Shown: positions 44,390 through 53,281 of the stretch, one piece after another
How positions within the stretch are numbered: position 1 is the first letter of the stretch
Layout: the number at the start of each line of letters is the position of its first letter
The notes under the pieces: model-generated
The model's input: only the letters and a program-made list of their open reading frames with translations
Told to the model about the DNA's origin: nothing
The model's database searches: none
DNA from: Paraburkholderia hospita
GTDB lineage: Bacteria; Pseudomonadota; Gammaproteobacteria; Burkholderiales; Burkholderiaceae
NCBI RefSeq assembly: GCF_002902965.1
Contig: NZ_CP026107.1
Span: 1,550,001-1,614,000 of the forward strand
Length of the DNA: 64,000 nucleotides
Reading direction: 5' to 3'
Position numbers and translations under genes: made by a program

Positions 44390-45172
44390 ATGAAACTCAA
44401 CGCAGCCCCTGCCATACGCGCCCGCGACGTCGTCAAGTCGTTCGGTGCGCAACGCATTCTCGATGGCGTCAGTCTCGATGTCGCACGAGGCGAAGTCATC
44501 TGCATCCTCGGGCCGTCTGGTTCGGGAAAATCCACGCTGCTGCGCTGCCTCAACTGGCTCTCGCCGCCCGATGCGGGTGAGGTGTGGATCGGCGATGAAC
44601 GCGTCGGCATGCGCAATGCGTCCGTGCCGCGTCCCGAACGGGAGATTCGCGCACAACGCAGCCGCATCGGCATGGTGTTTCAAAGTTTCAATCTCTGGCC
44701 GCATATGAGCGTGCTGGAAAACGTGATGGAAGGTCTGCTTTCCGTCAAACGCATGACGCGCCTCGACGCGAGCGACGTTGCCGTGGAAGCATTGCGACGG
44801 GTCGGCTTGTCCGGCAAACACACAGCGATGCCCGGGAGCCTGTCGGGCGGTCAGCAGCAGCGCGTTGGCATCGCCCGCACGCTCGCGATGGCACCGGAAG
44901 TCATCCTCTTCGACGAACCGACTAGCGCGCTTGATCCCGAACTCGTCGGCGAAGTGCTCGCGGTGATGCGCGGCCTCGCCGACACGCAGACGACGATGAT
45001 CGTCGTCACGCACGAAATCGGCTTCGCACGCGACGTGGCCGACCGCATCGTCTTTATGGACGGTGGCAAGATCGTCGAAATGGGACTGCCCGCGCAGATC
45101 ATCGATCACCCTTCGTCGGCGCGTCTGCGCCAGTTTCTTCACCGCTTCACACCGCACGGATCCCACTCATGA
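44390..45172 (+). CDS. Amino-acid-type ABC ATPase
   Basis: A 260-residue ATP-binding subunit. Walker [10 protein letters not shown] (about 42-50), Q-loop [15 protein letters not shown], signature LSGGQQQR, Walker [15 protein letters not shown] and H-loop VVTHEIGFA are all present. It is the GlnQ/HisP type. Its stop codon overlaps the start of the third DUF1989 gene by four bases (ATGA), so the transporter and the DUF1989 protein are translationally coupled. Confidence 0.95.
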   Translation: MKLNAAPAIRARDVVKSFGAQRILDGVSLDVARGEVICILGPSGSGKSTLLRCLNWLSPPDAGEVWIGDERVGMRNASVPRPEREIRAQRSRIGMVFQSFNLWPHMSVLENVMEGLLSVKRMTRLDASDVAVEALRRVGLSGKHTAMPGSLSGGQQQRVGIARTLAMAPEVILFDEPTSALDPELVGEVLAVMRGLADTQTTMIVVTHEIGFARDVADRIVFMDGGKIVEMGLPAQIIDHPSSARLRQFLHRFTPHGSHS

Positions 45173-45834
45173 CTTCTTCTCCTACACCCATCACTGTGCC
45201 CGCCGGACACGGCAAGGCAGTCCGTCTCAACGCAGGCCAGGCGGTGCGCGTGATCAACACGCACGGCACACAGGTCGCCGATTGCTGGGCGTGGAACGCC
45301 TACGATCTCGCCGAATACATGTGCATGGAGACGACGCGCGTCTGGAACCAGCGCCTCAATCCCGTTGTCGGAGACAGCTTCGTCACCAATCAGCGTCATC
45401 CCATCCTCACTGTCGTCGAAGACACGACGCCTGGCGTGCACGACACCTTCATGGCCGCCTGTGACCGCAAGCGCTATCAGTTGCTCGGCGTGCACGGCTA
45501 TCACCGCAACTGCTGCGACAACATGTTCGAAGGCATGTTCGAACTCGGCGTGACGCCACCGCGCGCCAATCTCGCGTCGTTCAACATCTTCATGAACATT
45601 CGCGTGCAGTCGGACGGCATCACTCTGCATACGCTGCCAACCGTAACCAGACCCGGCGAATACATCACGCTGCGCGCGGAGATGGACTGCTTTGTCGCGT
45701 TTTCCGCGTGCCCGCAGGACATCGTGAAGATTCAGGGACAAGGCGACAACACGCCGAAGCCCGTCGATATCGTCGTGCTCAGCGATTTCCACTCCGACTT
45801 GCCCGGCACGCAAACCTGGGTTCCGCAAGCCTGA
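45169..45834 (+). CDS. DUF1989 protein 3
   Basis: A 221-residue DUF1989 protein with [20 protein letters not shown] at the N-terminus, [19 protein letters not shown], the conserved [17 protein letters not shown] and the closing [16 protein letters not shown]. It has the His-Arg-Asn-Cys motif of protein 1. Most DUF1989 members work in pairs, so three in one operon is unusual. It closes the operon, being coupled to the ATPase gene. It may be the enzyme that acts on the imported compound. Confidence 0.9.
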   Translation: MTSSPTPITVPAGHGKAVRLNAGQAVRVINTHGTQVADCWAWNAYDLAEYMCMETTRVWNQRLNPVVGDSFVTNQRHPILTVVEDTTPGVHDTFMAACDRKRYQLLGVHGYHRNCCDNMFEGMFELGVTPPRANLASFNIFMNIRVQSDGITLHTLPTVTRPGEYITLRAEMDCFVAFSACPQDIVKIQGQGDNTPKPVDIVVLSDFHSDLPGTQTWVPQA

Positions 45835-45875
45835 CAACCCGCCATCGCCAAACATGCCAATCCCAACAGTCGATG

Positions 45876-46247
45876 TCAGCGCGCCTGCCGTCGCGCGCAT
45901 ACCTTCGACCTGAACGCAGCGCCCGTCGTGACGCATGCGCGCTTCAACATCTTCCCGGACGAGGGCGTTTCGCGCCTGAAGCCGATCGGCGTTGCGGTGG
46001 GCCAGGCGGAAAGCGACTTGCGCTGCGCGGTGCGCGCCTGGTGGACGTCCTGCAACAGACGGATAAAAAGCTCCGCGCTGGGCGCAAGCTGGCGGTCTTC
46101 GACCTTGATCAGCGCGAAGACCGACGTATAGCTGAGCGGCTCGGCATTCGCGACCGGCACGAAGGGGTATATCGATTGCAGCGCGCCCGCATAGTGCGTC
46201 GGGAGGAATCTGCGCGCAACCACGCTGGGCGGCCCGGCGGCTCGCAC
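45876..46247 (-). pseudogene. C-terminal scrap of a LysR regulator
   Basis: The segment VVARRFLPTHYAGALQSIYP to FALIKVEDRQLAPSAELFIR matches the end of a LysR effector domain, followed by a normal-looking tail. No HTH and no start remain upstream (towards 46300). It lies beyond the end of the DUF1989 operon and next to IS remnants. Confidence 0.6.
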
Positions 46248-46329
46248 GCCCGTGCTGATAGCCGGTGGGAGCGTACGGTTGACTCAATTGGCCCCGTTCG
46301 TGCTTGCATGAGGTGCAGGAGGACACGCC

Positions 46330-46506
46330 ATGTACCGAGCCGCTTTCGTCACGCCTGAGATGTTGCTGATCGAATGTTCGATGGCGCAATCGCCCGAAAT
46401 GACGAAGCACGGGTTCGCTAGCGCTGCGCAGCAACTGCGAGAACTGAATCAGACCGCGCTTGCCTTCGTCTTGCGACTGACGTACACGCTCTGCGGACTC
46501 CGATAA
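46330..46506 (+). CDS. Possible small ORF of 58 residues
   Basis: The ATG at 46330 has an AGGAGGA ribosome binding site at the right distance. The frame reads MYRAAFVTPEMLLIECSMAQ and stops at 46506. I find no family. It is in a region of gene scraps, so it may be the beginning of a truncated gene. Confidence 0.3.
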   Translation: MYRAAFVTPEMLLIECSMAQSPEMTKHGFASAAQQLRELNQTALAFVLRLTYTLCGLR

Positions 46507-46589
46507 CTACATCTTCGGCCCAACGGCGCGCCACCCTTGCCATACTCCCAACTGGTGCATCGCCACGCGCGGCGGTGCATTCGCATCTC

Positions 46590-46991
46590 TTCACTTCTCC
46601 TATTTCGGTGCACACGGAGACGCCCAGCAGCCGGCACATCGGAGAGGCACCGGATAGTCCTATCGCATCTGTTCGATCACGCCGGACTTCACCGCGACTC
46701 CCTCCCGAAGTACGTTGCGAATTTTTTTAGTAGATCGCGCTCCATCTTTACTTCGGCGAGCTCCCGCTTGACCCACCCGAGCTCAGCTTCGATCTCCGTC
46801 AACGGCTTTTGATGCTGATCTACACGCTCCAGCTTGCCGGCCTTCGCAGCACGCACGCAGTTTGCCACTGTCTTCATTGATATCGACACCCGACGCGCAG
46901 CCTCCGATACGCCAACGCCCTCGGTCATTGCAAGCTTCACCGCCTCTTCACGGAATTCCTTCGTGTAGACGGCTTTGGGGATTCGGTTCAT
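46590..46991 (-). mobile_element. IS3-family transposase remnant
   Basis: OrfA runs from 46991 to 46689 and looks complete: MNRIPKAVYTKEFREEAVKL is the helix-turn-helix start and EIEAELGWVKRELAEVKMER is the leucine-zipper region ending LLKKFATYFGRESR. After its stop, OrfB begins as VKSGVIEQMR, is broken by a stop, resumes as MCRLLGVSV and is lost. The catalytic DDE domain is missing. The element appears to have inserted into, or beside, the IS1182/IS5-like fragment. Confidence 0.82.
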
Positions 46992-47039
46992 GTATACCTC
47001 CATTCCTGAATTTTACGGAATGTTGGCTTCCGCTTTTTC

Positions 47040-47262
47040 CGGGCGGCCTTACCTCTTCGCGCAGCCTGTGCTCGGAGCGAATGCCTAGGCAGTAGCCCAC
47101 GATCAGCATACGGACTATCAACTCTGGATCGACCGAGGGACGCCCCGTATGGCTATAGAACGGTGCGAGGTGCTGCCGCAGATCGTCAGCGTCAAAGAAG
47201 CGGTCGATCCCGCGCAGCAGGTGGTCGAGCAGAGCAGCCAACAACCGAAGGTATACCTGCAC
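47040..47262 (-). mobile_element. IS1182/IS5-like transposase N-terminal fragment
   Basis: The frame from 47262 reads LDHLLRGIDRFFDADDLRQH, FYSHTGRPSVDPELIVRMLI and YCLGIRSEHRLREEV, the N-terminal (DUF772) part of IS1182/IS5-type transposases. After that the sequence runs into non-transposase DNA next to the IS3 remnant. No catalytic core is left. Confidence 0.8.
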
Positions 47263-47332
47263 GTCGCGCCTGATCAGCAGCCTCCCTAATGCGTGAAACG
47301 TACGCAGGTGAGGACCGGCTTCATTACGCTAT

Positions 47333-47392
47333 GGAATAGTGTCTATGACTCTACACACATAGATGGGTTATTTTGGCGGGTCTAATGTCGTT
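47333..47392. repeat. LysR-start/promoter box, copy A
   Basis: GGAATAGTGTCTATG (47333 on) and TTATTTTGGCGGGTCTAATG recur in copies B and E. On the minus strand the first part reads xDTIP then RNEAG, the first residues of the LysR protein encoded at 58543-59481, but with ATA for ATG and a stop codon. Confidence 0.75.
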
Positions 47393-47733
47393 GCACGAAG
47401 TTGGTTCGCAATATCCGTTGTCTCAACCACATCAGGAATCCGCTCCATTGCTGGGAAATCGGTAGATCGGTTGACCTTAGGAGAATTGGAATCTCATGCC
47501 CGCAACGATGGCAGCAACGCCTTCCGCTCGAATCCACGCATCAGACCCAGCCTGCTGCCAGAAAATGAAAAGCTTGATGTTAGAAAGTATTTCGATAACC
47601 CGATCAATCGGTCGCATACAAACCACTGCGATCATTTAACTGGGTACATCCCCATCTATCGATGAGGTATTCGACTTCTGTAAAAGCTTCATCGTCTCGA
47701 CAACCGAATTGCAAGATAACCTGAGCCGGGATC
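47393..47733 (+). other. Degenerate transporter 5' region
   Basis: An ATG at 47496 with AGGAGAA upstream opens MPATMAATPSARIHASDPA, resembling the start of an MFS-type aromatic-acid transporter, but the frame closes at residue 48. The same region is recognisable, more decayed, after copy B near 48755 (both have AGGAGAAxxGGAATxTCAT). It looks like a truncated transporter gene next to its old LysR promoter. Confidence 0.4.
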
Positions 47734-48117
47734 ATGACTTTCTCAGACATCAAAGCTGACGCAACAACCACGAACGGATGGCGTTTCAAACTTGGAATGG
47801 GCCTCTTTGTCTCCGCTTTTGCGTTGTTGCCAATCGTACCTATCGCCGCTTCTCTCGGCACACCCGCAACAACCATGGCTGCTCTGACGGGGATCATTCT
47901 CGTCGCGAACAAGGTTCTGCTTATGACTTGTGTGGCCGTTATGGGCAAGCCCGGCTTTCAACGACTCAAGGCGACAGTGATGGGCTATGTAAAACGTTTG
48001 GCTCCAACGAGGACTGGTGGCTCTGCCCGCCACCTGAGCGGGCTGATGAAGTCTGTTACGAACCGGGGACGCAGACGCGCTCAGCAGCGCGTTGATTCAG
48101 ATGACAGCGCCACATAA
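47734..48117 (+). pseudogene. Truncated transporter-suffix-domain protein
   Basis: A 127-residue frame. Residues 1-90 (RFKLGMGLFVSAFALLPIVP, ALTGIILVANKVLLMTCVAV, MGKPGFQRLKATVMGYVKRL) match small transporter-suffix membrane proteins with two or three helices. After about residue 95 the sequence becomes Arg/Ser-rich and unlike the family, which suggests a frameshift that removed the last membrane helices. No strong ribosome binding site is seen. Confidence 0.6.
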
Positions 48118-48237
48118 ATGCCACCAGTGATAGGTAGTTGAGGCAGGCCCGCATGCTTTGCACGTTGCAGGATATCTCAATGGAGTCACTCACCGTGCGC
48201 TTTGCTAGCTAGCGCGTCGTAATTCAATGATGCCAGA

Positions 48238-48616
48238 TTAGTTCACTTCCCCAGATCCCCGAGGCGACTCAATCGCCGCGTTGTCTAAATCTCCGGGCAG
48301 CCTTGACGTCTCCATTCGGAATTGGCCCACAAACTTACCTAACGCATAGTCACAATCTCGGCTACCGCGGGCGGCATGGTAGAAGGTCGACCGACCGGTG
48401 CTTTGAAATAACCGCGGCGAACAAGGCCATTCGCAGTGCGGTTTGACTGGCACTTTCGCATTCGCGCGGGCGGTGCATCGTATTGAATAACTTGATCGAT
48501 ATAGCGTCGACCTGTGCCTCGGCTGGCGTGCCGCCTTCACGAAGGTGGAGTTGACCGGGAGAAGAATCGAATCCGCGAAGTTCGAAAAGATCGGCTTCAT
48601 CACGATGGGTAATAGT
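48238..48616 (-). pseudogene. Decayed LysR regulator 5' part
   Basis: From the box at 48616 the minus strand reads DTITHRDEAD, then, one frame over, FADSILLPVNSTFVKAAR, which tracks FDVLLAEHSLTKAAR of the LysR at 59481. Later parts are barely recognisable. No intact HTH survives. Confidence 0.5.
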
Positions 48617-48672
48617 ATCTATGACGTTGAGCCCGTAGAGAGATTAATTTGGCGAGCCTAATGTAGTTGAAC
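48608..48672. repeat. LysR-start/promoter box, copy B
   Basis: GGTAATAGTATCTATGA followed by CCCGTAGAGAGATTAATTTGGCGAGCCTAATGTAGTTG region. The last part is nearly the same as in copy A and copy E. Confidence 0.75.
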
Positions 48673-49241
48673 GGCATCACTCGCAGTATGCAGCGTCCCG
48701 AATGACGGCAAGTCCGCTGCAATGCACGGAAATCCGTAGTTCGGCTCGACATCAGGAGAAGCGGAATGTCATACGCGCTACGACGGCAGCATGCCTTACC
48801 CGGTGAACTCAAGCGCGAACACGCCCTCTTTTCCGGCATTGGCCCGCCGTCGAGCAGCCTCCAGTCAACCCCTCTCCCTAAGGCGGAACCGCGATCCACG
48901 ATCAGCACGACTATCGAAGGCGAACACAAGCAGGCCTTCACACGAATCAAACCCTTTCGGAATGGCACGCCTAAAGGCAGTTATCGGATTGCCGTTGCGC
49001 GCGTGACCGGATTGGAATGCACGCCGATGTCGACTTTTCCGTCGGGTCTCGGCCATCAAAATGTTGAGAAGTCTTTTGTTCACACTCCGCGCCTCCCGTT
49101 GGCGTAACAATACGTGCTCGCATAGGCGTTCCGGGTCGATGGGCAGACATATGCGCCACTAACGCGCTCCGTTTTTCCATCCCGCACAAGGAAACTCATC
49201 AATAGCGCCGTTCGAAGTCGGACGGGCGCAAAGGGGAAGCT
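48673..49241. other. Region without a supported gene
   Basis: Frames of up to 113 codons exist but have no homology, no ribosome binding site and poor codon usage. The first 100 bp resemble the decayed transporter leader seen after copy A. The right end holds the AAGGGGAAG site of the MetA-like gene. Confidence 0.4.
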
Positions 49242-50201
49242 ATGCCTTTTTTCGAGTTTGGCGGCTGTTGTCGTTCGATAGGTGTCACCCTGGTGGCGAG
49301 CGCCACGCTTGCGTCAAGCTGGACAACGACCACGCATGCCACGGAAGGCGGCGGGAGCAACTATCCCGTCGGCGTGAACACGCTACTTTCGGGCGTTCAG
49401 CCTCCCCCGGGCAGCCACATCTATGTCTATCTGCAGGCATACGAGGCAACGACGCTCGAAGGCAATAACGGAAGCCCGACCGCCAGCGTATCGGAGTTCT
49501 CACTGCACGCGCAGGCGGCAGCTTTCAGACTGTCCCATGTCTGGCGGGATGTAACGTTCCTCGGTGCAACCCTCGAGTCGCGGACGAATATTCCATTTGT
49601 GAATCTCGATCTGCACTTCGACGCGCACACGCCGAAAGGTACGGTCTACAAAAGCGGCACAGCGACCGGATTGTCGGACCTGACTGTCGGGCCACTCTTC
49701 CTCGGATGGCATCTCGGCAACCTGCATCAAATCCTGGGCCTCGAGTTCTTCTTGCCGACGGGCAGTTACGACACAAGCCGGCTCGTGAACCCGGGGCGGC
49801 ACTACTACTCGATGCAGCCGAACTACGCCGTCACGTGGATGCCAGTGCCGAATGTGGAGTTCAGTGCTCGTGCGCTTTACAGCATCAATTCCGTCAACCA
49901 CGCAACCGACTATCACTCGGGGAACGAGTTTATCGTCGACTACAACGCCGGGTTTCGCTTCACTCCGATGTGGCAGATCGGGGTGAGTGGCTATTTCTAT
50001 AGACAGGTGACAGACGATACACAGCACGGTCAGTCGGTAAATGGCAACGGGAACCGCGGAGAGGTTCTTGCTGTGGGCCCGTCGATCGCCTACGGCACAC
50101 GTAAGTTCTCTGTGGCGCTCAAGTACCAGCGCGAAATGATGGCTCGCAATCGGCCAGAAGGGAATCGGATCTGGCTGCAGATGTATATGCCTTTTCAATA
50201 G
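49242..50201 (+). CDS. MetA-like outer-membrane channel for phenolics
   Basis: A 319-residue beta-barrel protein of the transporter (MetA-pathway of phenol degradation) family. A signal peptide ends near residue 33 (THATEGG). The mature part begins EGGGSNYPVGVNTLLSGVQP, the family mark, with SDLTVGPLFLGWHLG, LEFFLPTGSYD and a final aromatic residue (LQMYMPFQ). These proteins sit with aromatic-degradation operons and are thought to bring hydrophobic substrates across the outer membrane. AAGGGGAAG gives the start at 49242. It precedes the phenol gene cluster on the same strand. Confidence 0.9.
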   Translation: MPFFEFGGCCRSIGVTLVASATLASSWTTTTHATEGGGSNYPVGVNTLLSGVQPPPGSHIYVYLQAYEATTLEGNNGSPTASVSEFSLHAQAAAFRLSHVWRDVTFLGATLESRTNIPFVNLDLHFDAHTPKGTVYKSGTATGLSDLTVGPLFLGWHLGNLHQILGLEFFLPTGSYDTSRLVNPGRHYYSMQPNYAVTWMPVPNVEFSARALYSINSVNHATDYHSGNEFIVDYNAGFRFTPMWQIGVSGYFYRQVTDDTQHGQSVNGNGNRGEVLAVGPSIAYGTRKFSVALKYQREMMARNRPEGNRIWLQMYMPFQ

Positions 50202-50301
50202 ACGTCGTCCTGTCGTCGATCGACGGGGTCTGGCCTTCGCGATCGCAACATCACGCAATCCGTCGACTGCTCATCATGCAGGCTCCGCTTCATTCCGCGA
50301 C

Positions 50302-50345
50302 GGAATAGTGTCTATGAGGCTGCATCCGTAGAGTTAGGTGTTTGA
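50302..50345. repeat. LysR-start/promoter box, copy C
   Basis: CGCTTCATTCCG and GGAATAGTGTCTATGA, followed by ATCCGTAGAG. The minus strand reads xDTIPSRNEAEPA then stop. It lies about 220 bp upstream of the SDR gene, at the head of that transcription unit. Confidence 0.78.
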
Positions 50346-50565
50346 TCGGTGTACTGTAGATCAGACGAAACACCCGAAATATCTCGTCGTAGATCGAACA
50401 CGATGAGCGCCCCCATCGCCCGGATTTTAGGTTATTTGCTGTTCCACCCGATCGACCTGAGAGAGGAGTTATTTCCCCAATGTGTACAACTTATTTGATC
50501 CATGCGAGTGCGCTTATGCGCTCTGTTAAGTCATCCCCGACGCGCCCTGAAATGGAGGTGACCTC

Positions 50566-51306
50566 ATGGCAGTCGCGCTGATCACGGGAGCCAGTCGAGG
50601 CATTGGCGCGGTCATTTCGATGACTCTGGCCCAGCAAGGGTACAAGGTGGTCGTCAACCATCGTGCCAGTGCACCGCATGCAGAAGACGTCGCTGCGACG
50701 ATCGTCGCGGCAGGCGGAGAAGCCATGGTGATCAAAGCCGACGTCACCGAGCCGAACGATGTCGCCGCCATGACCGACGAAATCAATCAACGATGGGGCG
50801 GAGTCGACGTTCTCGTGCACAACGCGTTGACGCCGTATGACGTCACTTCATTCGCCAACCTGAACTGGGAACAACTCGGCGGTAAGGTCGACACTGAACT
50901 GCGCGCCGCCTTCCTGGCAACGAAAGCGGTTGTGCCCGGAATGATTTCTCGCGGTCACGGGCGGTTGATCTACCTGAGTACTCTGCTATCGCGTCGCCCA
51001 CGCGACGGGATGATTACGTTGGGCACGGCCAAGGCTGCCTTGGACCAGTTCGTGCGATACGTCGCATTGGAGCTGGCCCCTAACGGCATCACCGCCAATC
51101 TCGTCGCGCCGACCACGGTGGAGGGCGCTACTTCAGCCGGGCTGATCTCCGCTGAACGGCTGAAAGCGATCGCCGCATCCATCCCGATGGGACGGCTTGC
51201 CCGTCCAGACGAAGTCGCGAATACAGTGGCGTACCTGGCAAGTGATGCGTCGGGCTTCACCACTGGCCACTACATTCCCGTAAGCGGTGGCTTTGGAATG
51301 GAATGA
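50566..51306 (+). CDS. SDR-family oxidoreductase lacking the catalytic Tyr
   Basis: A 246-residue classical short-chain dehydrogenase. TGASRGIGAVI (about 7-17) is the cofactor loop, VHNALTPYD stands for NNAG, and YLSTLLSRRP includes the Ser. The catalytic YxxxK is altered: ITLGTAKAAL has Lys but Leu where Tyr should be. Some FabG-like proteins in polyketide or aromatic clusters share this loss. PNGITANLVAPTTVEG and the C-terminal HYIPVSGGFGM are typical. GGAGGTGA precedes the ATG. It may be a binding or non-canonical reductase; its place after box C links it to the phenol genes. Confidence 0.85.
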   Translation: MAVALITGASRGIGAVISMTLAQQGYKVVVNHRASAPHAEDVAATIVAAGGEAMVIKADVTEPNDVAAMTDEINQRWGGVDVLVHNALTPYDVTSFANLNWEQLGGKVDTELRAAFLATKAVVPGMISRGHGRLIYLSTLLSRRPRDGMITLGTAKAALDQFVRYVALELAPNGITANLVAPTTVEGATSAGLISAERLKAIAASIPMGRLARPDEVANTVAYLASDASGFTTGHYIPVSGGFGME

Positions 51307-51390
51307 CCTTGAAGAGCACCCGATTCGTATCCGAGGCTCGAAAAGGAACGACTTCTCCGATCCACCTGTTTGACCTGACAGAGGTGTTAA

Positions 51391-52263
51391 TTGCCAATGC
51401 TCTCGATTGACCTCACTTATGTAGGGGCCGGTATTCACGAGGAACTGATCGCACACGTAGCCGATCAAGAAGGATATTTCGAAGATGAAGGTGTTCGCGT
51501 CGCGCTCCGCGACGGAGCCGTCTGGAATACCGAGCGCGTGCGCGCCGGAGCAACCATCGGTCTCGGTCGCGCACTGATCTCGCGGATGACCAGCGGCATC
51601 CAATGGACCGCCCTGAGCGTCAACACGCACCGACCGCTCTTCTGGTTCGTCGGCGCCAACGGCGTGAAGTCAATGGAAGATCTCCGAGGCCGTCGACTGG
51701 CGGTCCACGGACCCCGTACTGCTCCTGGGGTTTTCGCGCGGATCGTGTTACGCAAGCACGGGCTGGATCCCGACCGGGACGTCGAATGCGTGGAGCGAAT
51801 CCCAGGTGACTATCAAATGGACCTGCGACGCCTTCGCGACGGGTCGATTGATGCGGCGTACGTGGGCAGCACCTTATCGGTTGAACAGGTGGTCCAGGAG
51901 GAAGGTTTTTCGTTGCTGTCCTGGGTGGGCGACCATTTCCAGATTCCCACCGTTGGACTCGCCGTGGACCCTTCGCGCATCTCGCTCGACGATCCAGCTT
52001 TGCAGGCGTTGGTACGGGCCTATAAACGGTCGCTCAAGACGATCGCCGAACAGCCCAGTCTGGCCATCGAACATATCGCCTCGATGTTAGGCCGACTGAC
52101 TCACGCTGAAGCGGAGCAACACTACGAGCGCTACATCCGGCCACATTTCACCACTGACGGCCGGGTGGACCTCAAGGTTGCCAAAGAAGGCGTTGCTGCC
52201 GTTGCCGCTGAACTCGGTGTCTCTGCAGGTACCGCCGACCAGATGTATCTGTCGACCTTATAA
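51391..52263 (+). CDS. NMT1/THI5-like binding protein without signal peptide
   Basis: A 290-residue protein of the SsuA/THI5 (periplasmic-binding type II) fold: DLTYVGAGIHEELIAHVADQ, GYFEDEGVRVAL and GRRLAVHGPRTAPGVFARIV. It lacks any signal peptide, so it would be cytoplasmic, unlike ordinary ABC binding proteins. Such proteins in aromatic clusters resemble the ABC-like 4,5-dihydroxyphthalate decarboxylase group, which have the same fold, so an enzymatic role is possible. A TTG start at 51391 fits the GAGG site better than the ATG at 51397. It is downstream of the SDR gene and upstream of the monooxygenase operon. Confidence 0.75.
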   Translation: MPMLSIDLTYVGAGIHEELIAHVADQEGYFEDEGVRVALRDGAVWNTERVRAGATIGLGRALISRMTSGIQWTALSVNTHRPLFWFVGANGVKSMEDLRGRRLAVHGPRTAPGVFARIVLRKHGLDPDRDVECVERIPGDYQMDLRRLRDGSIDAAYVGSTLSVEQVVQEEGFSLLSWVGDHFQIPTVGLAVDPSRISLDDPALQALVRAYKRSLKTIAEQPSLAIEHIASMLGRLTHAEAEQHYERYIRPHFTTDGRVDLKVAKEGVAAVAAELGVSAGTADQMYLSTL

Positions 52264-52547
52264 GCGGGCCGTTGCATCGATCTGGAATTCGTGCAGTGCC
52301 GTCTCATGAAGCTATTTCCGGCCTGCACGCCCCCGCAATATAGACTCAGCAGAGAATTTTGCCCAGCCGCGTTAATGCGTTCAACTTGGCTGGGATTTTA
52401 GTCTGGTTGGTTCATTTCGAATAAACCAGAAAGAATTTGGCGTGACCGCCAAACGCACGCGCGGCTCTGACGTTACGGCTTTTCCTAGGGCGAATTATCC
52501 AACGAAGCGGACGTGAACATCTTTTATCTTCACGTCCATGTATCGAA

Positions 52548-52580
52548 GGAATAGTGTTTATTCCGCTAATCCGTAGATTC
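52548..52580. repeat. LysR-start/promoter box, copy D
   Basis: GGAATAGTGTTTATTCCG then AATCCGTAGATTCC, 83 bp upstream of the flavin reductase start. It lacks the CTTCATT flank of copies A-C. As the first promoter-proximal copy of the monooxygenase operon it is the best candidate for a working operator. Confidence 0.7.
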
Positions 52581-52662
52581 CTCCAAAAGAATCGATAACA
52601 ATAAATTCCAGTAACAGAAAGGAAAACAGTCACCCGAGTAACCTTCCATCTGGAGACGCGGT

Positions 52663-53244
52663 ATGCCTAGCAAGCAGAAAACCCAAGAGTCAGAACCCGG
52701 CTTCACAATTGCCGCGCGGCAGGCAAATCTTCCGGAAACAGAATTCACCGAAGTAAGCGCGACTGAGATGAGAGACGCGCTTTCCAAGGCAATCACTCCC
52801 GTGACTGTCCTCGCTACAGACGGCCCGAGTGGGAGAGCTGGTGTCACCTGCTCTGCCGTCTGCTCGGTTTGTGACACGCCGCCAACTATCCTGGTTTGCG
52901 TCAACCGCAATAGCTTCACCAACGGTGTAATCAAAGCGAACGGGATACTTACTGTGAACTGGCTGAGCGCCGATCAAAGTGAACTGTCGCAGCTTTTTGC
53001 CGGGGTCGGTGGGTTATCGATGCCAGAACGGTTTGCGAGAAGTCAATGGGGAACGCTGGCGAGTGGCGCACCTTACTGCAAAGAAGCAATGATGACGCTC
53101 GACTGTCGTGTTGCAGATGCCATTGAAGTTGGAACGCACAGCCTTATTTTCGCACGCGTCATTGCAACCACGAAGGCAGATGAGCGTCACCCCCTCGCTT
53201 ACTATCAGCGCGCCTACGCAACGACCCACCCCGCAACACTTTAA
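52663..53244 (+). CDS. tcpX: Flavin reductase (FAD supply for monooxygenase)
   Basis: A 193-residue HpaC/TcpX-type flavin reductase. TPVTVLATDGPSGRAGVTCS (about 44-63) and PPTILVCVNRNSFTNGVIKA are the flavin-binding region, FAGVGGLSMPERFA the loop with the family's Gly repeat, and ALIFARV-like SLIFARVIAT the C-terminal strand. It reduces FAD with NAD(P)H and passes FADH2 to the oxygenase encoded next. The N-terminal 25 residues are a nonconserved tail. GGAG precedes the ATG. It is the first gene of the tcp/had-like operon; the oxygenase begins 37 bp downstream. Confidence 0.88.
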   Translation: MPSKQKTQESEPGFTIAARQANLPETEFTEVSATEMRDALSKAITPVTVLATDGPSGRAGVTCSAVCSVCDTPPTILVCVNRNSFTNGVIKANGILTVNWLSADQSELSQLFAGVGGLSMPERFARSQWGTLASGAPYCKEAMMTLDCRVADAIEVGTHSLIFARVIATTKADERHPLAYYQRAYATTHPATL

Positions 53245-53281
53245 CCAGTCGTTTTCATTTAAATACTCGAAGGAGAAAACC

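Noticed and set aside
44144..45166. 340-codon minus-strand frame opposite the ABC ATPase
   Set aside because: The plus strand encodes all ABC ATPase motifs; the antisense frame has none.
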